Positions 23,120-33,700 of a stretch of 64,000 bases of DNA are shown piece by piece. The stretch lies in contig NC_079879.1 in NCBI RefSeq assembly GCF_029227915.1, forward strand, positions 10,788,001 to 10,852,000, written 5' to 3'. The notes below the pieces were generated by a model. The model did no database searches. It saw only the letters and a program-made list of their open reading frames with translations, and was not told where the DNA came from. The position numbers and the translations under genes are program-made. The DNA comes from Hydractinia symbiolongicarpus (lineage: Eukaryota; Cnidaria; Hydrozoa; Anthoathecata; Hydractiniidae). Numbering within the stretch: position 1 is the first letter of the stretch; each line of letters starts with the position of its first letter.

Positions 23120-25015
23120 ATATTTATTACCGAATAACTAAAGAATCACCTGAGTTTGTTTTTAATGTTTTCCAGGAAGACAAAACAAATGTACAGCCCA
23201 CAAAACAATCACAATAAACACTTTCCCGCCAACCCCAATCCTTCTCTTGCGCGAACATGAAAGGTTTTTTTTGTACATGGCCGCACTGTCCTAAGCTCTC
23301 CACCATACTTTCCTCTGCCGTACAATTTTTTAAGTCGACCCCAAGCAACCTGAAAACAAAACAATATGGCGTCTGCAAGCATTCTATTCAAAAGTGATTG
23401 ACAAACTCAAGGTTTGATTATTATTTTTTCGATTTATTGCATACCAATAAAATTCTTTATCGTCTGATTTATATTAGAGTTTGTGGGTGGGTATAGGAAT
23501 GCCATCAAGTAAAATCAGGTTGGTTAACGGGATAAAAACTGCTTGCCACAGATAAAAGGAGATAGGTGCTAGCTAGCTAGCTCTAGCTACCTGTCGCTTT
23601 GCATTTTTGTTTACTTTCTCTCTATCCCTTTTCTCATCAAGACTAACAAAAAGGAAAAAATGATGAGTTTAGTTCACTAAATTATATACTTGTCACCCAA
23701 ATGACGAGTGATTAGTGTGCAAATTGAAGTTCAGTAGTAGTCAGTAATGCTTTTTCTCTTCTGGAGTGCAAAACACATTAAAGATTTTTTAAAACAGTGA
23801 GTATGCATATTTCTTAGCGAAAATGATTAATGTTTTCGTCATGAAGGTAAGGGGGAAAAACCTTTAATCTTGTGAATGAACCTCAAACATAAGAAAACGA
23901 AAAGCTTTCTAAACTAGCAACTCTCTTAATCTTGACCTTTTTGTCTGCAACAACTTACATTAAGGCTATCAAATATGTGTGTCTTTGTCTTTCCAATCCC
24001 TTTTTTTGATTTTTAAAGGATCTATGACAATGTTTTTGCTTTCTAAGATCTCCGTTGTTTTTTTTATTTACACCTGTCAGAATGTCAGATGTAACTTGGG
24101 TAAGAGTCAGACATAACTTGATTTTAACAAACATTATTTTTTATTTTGAATTATTTAATATTTATTTCTGGACATATTTTGACAACTGATTATGTAATTG
24201 TTATTTAATCTAGTAAAGAGCCATAAAGTCACAAGAGTAATTTCGTTAGGGCGATTTAAGGATTGCAGTAGATTGCGATAGATCGCGATGTTCACAGCAC
24301 TTAAACATTTTGTCATTATGGACAGCATCGTGGATCATGCATATTGCGCATGGTGCACAGTCAACGATGTTAGGTATCCTGATTCCAGTACTGTACTATA
24401 AGTTCTTTTATATAAACTTAACTTGTTTACCACTGGAGGTGACCTTTAAGTGTAACATGATTTTGTAAAGATTTTGTGAATTTTGAAAATTTAGCAATTG
24501 GATTTTCTTATGATAAAAATTACACTTTCAGTTTATATACCTTTATTTAAAAAAATTGACAGAAAAAGACTTCACCGGCATCTGCATCTTTTTGCTTGCT
24601 GCAAAAATGTGAGCGAGAAATTTAGTCCTTACAGGGTTTAAATTAGCTGGTAGAAAATCAAGTTATCACTTATTTTTAAGATTTGTAGATCCTACAAAGG
24701 GTTATTAAAGCAGTGTTGAATATTTTTAAATTATTTTGTAATGAAATATTAGAAAAGGTAGGCTTGAGTGTGGCATTAAAGCCAAGTATGACCTAGCAGC
24801 TCGAAGGTTACCCTGTGAAGTTTACAGGAAAGAGGTTGGTTAGTTTTTTTTGTTAGACTTAGCATTAGGTAATAAGAAGAACAGTGGTATTGCAGGAAGG
24901 TCCAGAACTGACATTCAGTTTGTATATGTTAGCGTTGCAAAGGTGAGAACATAGACAACAAAGATTTTTTCTCCAGCTTTAAGTTATATAACAGCAACTT
25001 GTTAGAGAGACTTGT

Positions 25016-25315
25016 GATATGTTGGATAGTAAACAGGGTGTTGCAATAAGTATTCTTGTAGGGTATATGTTTTGCTTGAAAAAAGTTTAGAGGGTTACCT
25101 CCTTTGTTGGCTAGCAGAGTCTTGTTGATTGAGGTAAAAGCTAGGTTTTATAAAAAGTGTCATGTTGTGAATGATAGTGAGACATGGGCATTAAAGCAGG
25201 AAAATATTGATAGAAAGAAATTATATAAGAATGGTTAAGTAGATGTTTAACACCAGTTTGAAAGACAAAAAAGAGTTCACATGAGCTAAGAAGCTAATTG
25301 TATTGATAAAATTGG
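25016..25315 (+). pseudogene. Dead non-LTR retrotransposon (LINE), 3' end of RT region
   Basis: Reading in broken frames gives 'DMLDSKQGV', then, after a frameshift, 'LLASRVLLIEVKARFYKKC', 'SETWALKQE' and, in another frame, 'SLKDKKEF'. These match the C-terminal part of LINE reverse transcriptases (LxGSETWxLK and VSLKDRK-type motifs). Several stops and frameshifts break it. Upstream LINE sequence may reach back to about 24,750 but is too decayed to follow. Confidence 0.6.
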
Positions 25316-25343
25316 TGTTGTTATCCTGATAAGTAGATTAGAC

Positions 25344-25646
25344 ACGGTTCAATTCCTCTTGACGGTGATTCAACATTGGTGAGTGAATGTTACCATAGCC
25401 CCGGGTTAACCCAAGCCATGTGAGGGAAATTGGGCACATGGCTCACTTTGTGGGCCATTAGATGTTGCCTGAAGTTGTCTAGTAGAGCACAGGGCCTAAT
25501 TGGGTCTGCGTAGCTCAAAATGAGCATTAAATACTCTAGGACTCTCCATCTAAACCATGGCCCCTCCTGGAAAAAATAGACAGGTATATCCCTCAATATT
25601 TGTGAGCCTAGCCATGTAAAATATGCACATCTATTTATCTATCACA
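25344..25646 (+). mobile_element. tRNA-derived SINE, copy 1 (5'-truncated)
   Basis: It starts at a B-box-like GGTTCAATTCC, continues through a body shared with the copy at 60.5 kb (for example CCATAGCCCCGGGTTAACCC and AATTGGGTCTGCGTAGCTCA) and ends in ATCT-type repeats (CATCTATTTATCTATC). The A-box part of the head is missing. It lies directly downstream of the LINE remnant. Confidence 0.8.
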
Positions 25647-26262
25647 CCTAAACCTCACATTATGTTACGATTCATGAAATTCAAAGTTGCTTCGGATTTG
25701 GCATGTTTTGGAACCTCATATAATTTTACAAAACAAGACCAGACAGCCTTAAAATATGATGTTGAGTCAATAAAAGTAAAAACTTCTCCAGAAAAGCTGC
25801 AATACTCTTAAGCTAAACACAGTCTAGATTAGATTGGAAGAAGGTCAATATACCTTGTGCAAATGGAAAACAGACATTAAGCAGAGAATGATGGTCATGG
25901 TGATTATGAAATACAATGATGTTTGAACTGTATAAGACAGATTTTTACTAAAACAAAAAAACAACGTGAACAAAAATGTTACAGATTTACATGAAAATTT
26001 TTTTAAGTTTTAAGCTTTTCAAGGCTAAACAAAACACAGCGATGTTAAGGATCCACAAGAAAAATTTTTTCCCAATTTTATAGCAAAATATCGTAATGTT
26101 TAGACTTTTTTATAACAGTGACCTTATATTGACATATACAAATAAGTCCTTTTTTCCCCTCCACCTCCAAAAGGAAAAAATTGCAGATTGCTTTAATATT
26201 TAATGTAAACGTTACATAAAAGGTTATATTTCCAAAACTTCGTAGCAACACAAGATTGCAGA

Positions 26263-26503
26263 GTATTTTCATAAAAATTACGACACGTTTTATTTTTAAC
26301 ATGTTTCGACTTTACCAAAGTCATCTTCAGAATATTATACAAAAGTTGATACATACACTCTTTATACAAAAATTTTTTCGAAAGTTATTTAAATATTTCC
26401 CAAAAGTACAATTTTATATGAATTATACACAAGCTAATCCATATTGACAAAATAATATTAGATAAACTAACAAAAGTTAGTTAAATAAAATTTATATACA
26501 CAA
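26263..26503. repeat. Left inverted terminal repeat of Penelope-like element
   Basis: About 240 bases that are the near-exact reverse complement of 27,143-27,382, from GTATTTTCATAAAAATTACG at the outer end to TTATATACACAA at the inner end. It includes the hammerhead-like fold in antisense (GTTTCGACTTTACCAAAGTC). Confidence 0.85.
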
Positions 26504-26620
26504 GTTGATTGACTTTTTCTTTGGCAGTATTAGAGTACTTGCCAATAAAGGCAATTTAAAATACCTCTTTTCTAATACATTAGTTGTCTCTGTACTGACA
26601 GCTGACAACTTGTCAATAAG

Positions 26621-27013
26621 ATGTGTAAAGAAATCAATGTGTGCCTCGTTTTTAAGTCGTGTAAAATTAAAGATTATTTTTCTTGCAAGGACAGAGTTCC
26701 TGAATCTTTTAAATCTGGACTTGTGTATAAATTTGTTTGTGCTATTTGTAATGCTAGCTATGTGGGTGAAACCACCAGGCACATTTCTAGTAGAGTTAAA
26801 GAACATTTGAAAACTGATAAAAACTCACAAATATTTAAGCATATGCAGTCAAATCTTAACTGTAAATTACTATGTAACGAAAATTGTTTTTCTATTTTGG
26901 ATTATGCAGACACTGATTGGCAGAGGAAACTCAAAGAGGGTATGCATATTTCTTGGTTGAAACCAGACCTCAATAAACAAGTTAAGCATTGCATCATCAA
27001 TTTATCCGTTTAA
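26621..27013 (+). CDS. GIY-YIG endonuclease remnant of a Penelope-like element
   Basis: The frame encodes a GIY-YIG nuclease domain as found at the C-terminus of Penelope-like retroelements: 'SGLVYKFVCAICNASYVGET' (the GIY...YVG core, ~residues 32-51), 'TRHISSRVKEH', 'SQIFKHM', then 'CFSILDYADTDWQRKLKEGM' with the catalytic-type Glu, and 'KPDLNKQ'. The nuclease nicks target DNA for insertion (family knowledge). The Cys pair before 'ASYVG' is typical of the family. The reverse transcriptase that should precede it is absent and the upstream frame is closed by stops, so the copy is 5'-truncated and not autonomous. The Met at the start is arbitrary. Confidence 0.8.
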   Translation: MCKEINVCLVFKSCKIKDYFSCKDRVPESFKSGLVYKFVCAICNASYVGETTRHISSRVKEHLKTDKNSQIFKHMQSNLNCKLLCNENCFSILDYADTDWQRKLKEGMHISWLKPDLNKQVKHCIINLSV

Positions 27014-27085
27014 TTTTATGTTTTGTATTAGCCGCTTGTTCAATATCGTTTTTGTTACTTAGATATTGATTTAGCATGTGTAAAT

Positions 27086-27382
27086 TCATTTAATAAAATT
27101 AAAAATTGTACTTTTGGGAAATATTTAATTGTCTTAAACAAATTGTGTATATAAATTTTATTTAACTAACTTTTGTTAGTTTATCTAATATTATTTGTCA
27201 ATATGGATTAGCTTGTGTATAATTCATATAAAATTGTACTTTTGGGAAATATTTAAATAACTTTCGAAAAAATTTTTGTATAAAGAGTGTATGTATCAAC
27301 TTTTGTATAATATTCTGAAGATGACTTTGGTAAAGTCGAAACATGTTAAAAATAAAACGTGTCGTAATTTTTATGAAAATAC
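27086..27382. repeat. Right terminal repeat of Penelope-like element with tandem partial copy
   Basis: 27,143-27,382 is the reverse complement of 26,263-26,503. A partial direct copy precedes it: AAATTGTACTTTTGGGAAAT occurs at about 27,105 and again at about 27,230. Such stacked, partly tandem 'pLTR' arrangements are usual for Penelope-like elements. Confidence 0.8.
27317..27350 (+). ncRNA. Hammerhead-ribozyme-like motif
   Basis: CTGAAGATGACTTT GGT AAAGTCGAAAC contains a 6-bp stem (GACTTT/AAAGTC) between a CTGA..GATGA-like and a GAAAC segment, as in hammerhead ribozymes carried by Penelope-like elements. The CUGAUGA box is not canonical (extra bases), so activity is doubtful. Confidence 0.4.
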
Positions 27383-27431
27383 ATAAAAGGTCTAATAACT
27401 ATATGCTTTGTGAAGGCATACATGACAATGT

Positions 27432-27470
27432 ATTTTTGAGACTGCACTTCTAGCAGTCTTCTTCAGGAAT
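27432..27470 (-). mobile_element. Second Penelope-type repeat end fragment
   Basis: On the minus strand CCTGAAGAAGACTGC, a TAGAAGT loop, then GCAGTCTC gives the same arrangement as the motif at 27,317: CTGAAGA followed by a stem-loop. It has different stem bases, so it comes from another element family. Only the motif is recognised. Confidence 0.35.
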
Positions 27471-27769
27471 ATTTGAGTAGGTGTGCGATGATTCGCACAT
27501 GTAAATCAAGTAACGTGTGCAATGTAAAACGCACATGCAAAGAATGCTACGTCTGCGATTCGGGCTCCGAGGTTATTTTTGTTGCGCATTCATTTTGCGG
27601 TAGAAAAGTGGGGGACGTCTTAAATCATGAACCCCAAACACGATGATTGAGCATCTACTGGTATAGCGACTCTCTCAATCTTAACTTTCTTTACACCACT
27701 CTTTTAACACAGCACATATTTATTTATTATTTATATATTCAGTATTTTATTTTATTTTATTTTCCCTTA

Positions 27770-27778
27770 GATATTATA
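27770..27778 (+). promoter_or_regulatory. Likely 5' UTR splice acceptor and leader of TBC1D32
   Basis: A long pyrimidine-rich stretch ending CCCTTAG (27,764-27,770) stands eight bases before the ATG. It fits a 3' splice site, so the upstream open frame that would add ~44 residues is probably intronic and not translated. Confidence 0.5.
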
Positions 27779-30700
27779 ATGGCTAGTCCTGAATCAGACC
27801 AAGACGATATTTATGATTCATGGATTCTCAATTTGCAAGAGTTTTTAGATACACTAGAACCACAAATCCGTGATCTATCATCAACTCAAATATTAGAACT
27901 TCTTTCTAATTTGGAAGCTTCAGATGTTAATTTTCATCGCTACAGTTTTATAAACCAAATAAAAGACAGCTTAGAGAAAGAAGTTGGCCCTCTAATCCAA
28001 AAACTAGTTGATAAGCAACATCATAACAGTGATAATATTCTTGTGTCCGACATCAGTGAAAATATTGTCCAATCCAAGCAATTTCTGTCAGTCTCAAATC
28101 AAATTACAGAATCAATCAAAATGGCTGCAGAAGATATAGCTATGCATTTGAGTTCTGATACATTTGACTTTTCTGAAATGCCAAGGTCAGATACAAAGAA
28201 CAATTTTTATTATAATGATGAGTCAATGTGTTCTTTATCAGATGGAGTTGATTATATGTTTATGGCACCTAATAAATACAAAAGTCTTGCGAAAGACATA
28301 GACCCTTCCAATTCTTTGGCAACACGCATAAGTGCACTTAGTGTATTACAGCAAGTACCACAGACTGATTTAGTTGCAAGTGATGCGTGGAAGGCAACAC
28401 GTAAAGGATTAATGCTTGCATTAGATGATAACGAAGAGGAGATCAATTTGCAAGCTTTAACGTTTATTTCACGTTTGTTTGTTAGTGGAAGTAGTCATGT
28501 TGTTCATGAATATTTTTTGATTTTAATTGAAAATTTATTTGAATATTTCAATGATGACACATCTCATATGATATCTATACACACAGGGTTAGATCTGGGA
28601 GATCGACGAAACATATTATTGCTTAGAAAATTTAGACTGCTGAATCAAATACAAAAGGAACTGCCCAATTACTGGTTGCGTTATTCTGATAAATACGTAG
28701 AAGAGATGACAGAATCACTGTTTCAGCTGTTAGAGATTTCTCCTACACCAATATCAAGCACTGTTGGGAAAAATCTTATGAGTCCTCTTCATTTTTTATC
28801 ATTGCTAGACCCACAAGCCATATGGTTTAAATATTGGATGCATGGTTTTTATGGTCGATCTAAAATTTTTAAATGTTTATCAGCAAAGAAAGAGTTTTTA
28901 GTTAAACCAGTTCAATGTTGCTTGGACTTTTCTAAACTTTTATATAGTGCAAACGACAGTGAAAAGTTGTTTGAAGAAGAAGATTATGTTAGTTACACAC
29001 GTGATGATATTACTTTCTTGTATTTTTTAAATTCACTTAGTATTTTGGGTAGGTTAATTCTCTATAAAGACGGACAACAATTATTTTCAGCCTTTCCAAC
29101 AAACGATGCTAATACAAATAATAAACAGATACTTCTCGCATTTCTTAAAACGTTGAAAACCTATCCTTTAAATTCTTTAAATGAAACCAGATCATTATTT
29201 CACCCTGTGTTTCTCATTGTTGACATTTTTCGTTCGCTTGCTAACAGTGGGAAATCAACATGTCAATTATTAAGTGATGATGATATTTATAACTCATTGG
29301 TTTCACCATTTCAACAATTGATTGATAATCCCACAAACACCAACAATTCTCTTATTAATATCATTGCGGAGATTTTAACCATTATGGCTTCAACTGAAAC
29401 TGGCAGACTACACCTTATGTACTCTAATACAACAGAGATATTTAGTAATATAAATGCAATAATACATGTTGTTGGAAAAGCCTTAAGCAAAGTGCTCACA
29501 TTGGAGATGATTGATACAGTGTCTGAAAACACTGTACGTTCTTTTTTTTCTCTATGCTGTGAAATTTGCACTAAGCATGATGGATTACTTATTTTACAGC
29601 AGTACGACCTGATTGAGAAGATGTTTGTATGTTTTTTTGAAAAGCAAGGCAAAGCACAGGTTCTGTTAAATAAATTTCATGAATCATACATTGAGGACGA
29701 ACAAAATGACAAATCTGTAACAGGTATTGATAGATCCTTCTCAAATGCGGAGTATGCTGCTTATAAATATGCCATAAAGTTAGAACAAGCGTTGTTAGAT
29801 AATCTATTAAGTCTTACGATGACACCAAAAGGAGTTGAGCTTGTCACCAAGGCAGGCGGATTGAATGACTGTGTTCTGTATATGTATAATAAATACCATC
29901 TGAAAGAATATGTTGAAAAGGTTGAAAAATTAAAGTATGCTGTCTTGCTTAACCAAATTGCTGCCACCATTCCTGGTTTATTGGCACTCGAAAAAACTGG
30001 TGAGCCCCCTTGTTTTTTTTAATTTTTCTTTTTTTCTAATGTTCATGTAAGAACCGGGGCCAAAAACATACACAAAATGTGTTTCTAGAATTAATCATAG
30101 TCTTTTGCTAAATTAAATTACAATGATTTTAAAAGACAAAAGGTTTATATTTCACTATATGTTATTGTTCTATATAATTTAAATAAAACATTGGCTTTAT
30201 TGTATTCCTAGGCTACACTACTGACCTTCTACAAGAAGCTTGGCATCACTTAGAAGGTTATTCTAACGATTACACCAAAACTGTATTATCTGATACTCCT
30301 GAAGATCTAACTAATCTTGTGTCAAAGAAGTTGTTTTCACGAATGATTGAGTTGTTGTCATCCTTTGAAGCTGTTCAACTTTTATGTAGTAAACCATCTT
30401 ATGCATCCAGTGATGGCGAGAAACGAAGTAAATTACAACCAGATGGTATTGTGAACTTCTCAGAATTTATTGAGTATCTTGTTTTAATACACACCACTGA
30501 GAAGAAGACGTTGTTGTATCACCCTGATCAAAGTCATTTTTTTGCTTTAAATGTTCTCCACTGTCTCACAGCTTCTCTTGATTCAATGATCATGTTGGAA
30601 ACAAACTATCACTTCCAAGAAGCCTTACTGTCAATGCAGATGAGCATTGAAGGGAATAAAAAAGTCTTCATCATTGATCAGTGTTCTTTGAAAAGGAATC

Positions 30701-33700
30701 AAATACTTGTTCAGGTGAACCTGCTGGGTGGAGCCAACGAAAGACTGGTACCACCTGAGAATGTTACACAGGTATTTGTAAAAATATATGATATAAATAT
30801 ATAATTTTTTTTGGGGGGAAGGAGTGGGCTGATTTATTTTTAGGCTAGACTAGGTAGCGACCGGTGATTAGAATCGAAAATAGGTTAGAATAAAAATTTT
30901 TAAATCTTACAGAAAGAGAAATTTGACTAATCTTATAGGAAGTATGTAGTGTTTCAGATGTTGAGGACAAATATTTTAAAGGTCCGAAGCTAAGTTCGAG
31001 TTTGATCATGATCTCTTTAATATTTTTTGACAAAATAAGCATTTTACAAAGACAAAAACTTAACCAAATTTTTATCTACTAAAGACCCTGCATGTCTTAT
31101 GAAATTATTCAATTGTTTTTTACAACTGAAAGATAGAAAGGCTTAATTTGTTATAAATATGTTAGTCATTCTGATAAAGAATTAATAAAATTTAGTAGTA
31201 GTGGGGTATTTCCAAATTGCAAAATAACAAGCTCTAAACTGTCAGTCAATTATATAGATTTTAAAAATAATGTGATTGGGTTATGTAGCATTAAGTACAC
31301 GATGATTATGAGAAGGACAATTTTTCAGGCAACCAAAAAAAAAAAATTTAATGCAACCTGGAAAGCCTTTATGTAGCCAGAAGCCACAGCTACGCATTGT
31401 AAAGTTAAATAATAGGGTGACCACTAACCTGAAAATACTGAAGAAACTAGAAAAGCTATAGAATTTCATATCATATCCGAGTAAAAAGTCAAAGAAAATT
31501 AAAAGAATTATGTAAATGTTTAAAAAGTCACAGAAACATTTTCTAACTCTCTCCTTCCTGTCTAATTGCTTTGGCAATGTTTGTTTTTTGTTGTGAAAAT
31601 AAAGATCTACTAACTGGTATATAGCTACAGATTATAGATAATCTCACCAAAAAAACCTCACTAAAGACCTCCTTCTTTACCCTGTTTTATATATGCGACC
31701 TGTAAGCTTTTAAACATTATTGTTTTTTTAGTCAAAATATTTGGAATAACATCAAAATTTTCTAGCTTTATCTAAACTTTTTTCTGGTGAATTTACCGAA
31801 CTTTTTATAATGACCAAAAACCATTTATTAATTGATGTAACCATGTTATATCAATTAACAGATGGTTTCAGAATAAATAGATTTATCTTCTTTTTTAATA
31901 TAACTTGTGTGTCCAAAGACTGCACACATCACTATATTCTCGTTTTTAGGACAAAATGTCCCCATACTCATGGACCTTATTTTCGTCCTATCCAGTACCA
32001 AACATGTACATGTCAAAACAATTAAAATCATCTGTCGATCAAAAACAAGTTAATATAAAATTCAAACAGTTACTTGATGACGTCAAAAATCAAGATGGTG
32101 GCACTGAAGGTTTAGATCCTATCAAAGAATTCTTTATTTTAAAGGTTAAAAGCAACGAATTAAAGGTACCATTTGTTATGCTGTTATTGGATTTCAATGT
32201 TGATAATCATCTCGATTGCAATAATTTTTTTTTAAACAAAAATATATTCTTATTTTACTTTTAAGCTAAGAAGAAATAAATCATCTTAACCAATAATTTG
32301 CTAAAGTCATTTCTCCTCCCAAGTATTTCATGCATTTTTCGGCATCATAAATTATTATTCTTCAAGCAAGGCGGTACTGCCATAAATGATTTAGCGTCCC
32401 TCCTAATTGAGCGCCAGTCTAATATAAACGATCCCTTTTTATAAAAAATATGGCTTTAGTACCCCTTTGATTAAAAAGAATGCGGCCCTAAATCTTTTTA
32501 GGTGGCAACTCTTAGTGTCTTCGAGGATTGGAAAATTTGAAAGTTTGGATTATGTAGAAACAATGCAAATTATCTCTATTATAATAGTCGTAGTTTGTCT
32601 GTGTGTTCAAAAGGGTTACCGCGTCCCGTAACGGAAACACGAAATGTGATATATAAAGGACGGGCGACCCCGTGGATTTTTCCACGGGCTAACGACTAGT
32701 CTATATTATAATACCCGTATACGTCTGTCGTCTGTCACCCGAAATGGTACCGCAAGTAGTAAGACGCACGCAATGCGGTATAAAAAGGATGGTCGACCCG
32801 TTGATTTTTCCACCGCCCACCGACTAGTTTATTTTTGTTAGTTGTGATCGTTAATTTTCCAGGAATCCTCCCTCCCCCGGAAAGTTGGTGGTGACTAAAA
32901 TTTACTTATTATTAAGCGAACTGGTAAATTGACATGTTTCTTACGTAACTTTTCACTTTTTACCTTGTACTGTAGATGACAAATGAATATTTACCTGAGC
33001 TCTTAAACCTTGTTGTGGATAGACAAGTAAACAAGCTTAAGGTAAACAAACAAACACCAACTAATGCGATGAAACGGAAGCTGGATGAAGGTAGCGAGGT
33101 TGCAATTGATATGATCGTACGTTATGGCCTGCATTTAAGGTAATGTCAATGTTTGTCAATTTTTTTTAAACATATTATGTAGAAGATTTATTTGAACAAG
33201 GGTTTCCAATGCAATTTTCTAGAATTTGTGCCAGCTTACTACTGCGCTTTTTTTTTTGTTTATTCAGCTTTTTAAGTGAACGTTTACATGCTTGACACAG
33301 TCGTGAATTTGTTACCATTTGTGAAAAATACTTAAAATGTCCTTACTTTCAATATTTTTATGTATTCAGAAATATTACCTTATTCTCAATTTTAAGTCCG
33401 TCTGCAAAATCATGGGGAGTTCTTATATTGGTTTTTTGTTCGAAGGCATGATAAAAAAAAGGTATCTTCAATTTATTAATGCTGAAAAACTCCTGGAATT
33501 CATAAAATAAATTTTCCAAGAAAATGACAAAGATGCTCTCTGTGGCAGCTTTGTAACGTCGACCTTTTAACGGGAAAAATGAAACAAAAAGACATCTCAA
33601 AAGGGTCAATGTTCTTTCGTTTAGATTGCTTCATTCAAAAACAGAATCTGTCGAAGCTTTAAGAAACTTAATTGAAGATTTGAGGTTCGACAAGACATCG

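Larger units (their letters stand above)
17952..27778. other. Accessory region rich in small mobile elements
   Basis: No complete host gene is recognised. 17,952-20,220 shows AT-rich DNA without structure I can name. From 20,241 on it holds two perfect hairpins, a Helitron-like copy, a ~1.95 kb inverted-repeat element with a nested MITE, a candidate terminal exon (22,828-23,119), a dead LINE 3' end, a SINE and a Penelope-like remnant. An AG preceded by a pyrimidine tract at 27,769-27,770, eight bases before the TBC1D32 ATG, suggests that a 5' UTR intron of that gene extends into this region. Confidence 0.55.

Noticed and set aside
23127-23391. Two overlapping minus-strand frames after a TTTTCAG acceptor
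   Set aside because: Neither frame has recognisable motifs and they compete with each other; probably UTR or chance.
27647-27778. 44-residue N-terminal extension of TBC1D32 from an upstream start in the same frame
   Set aside because: The extension is Tyr/Leu/Ile-rich AT-driven sequence and a strong splice acceptor lies between it and the ATG at 27,779, whose product matches the family N-terminus.
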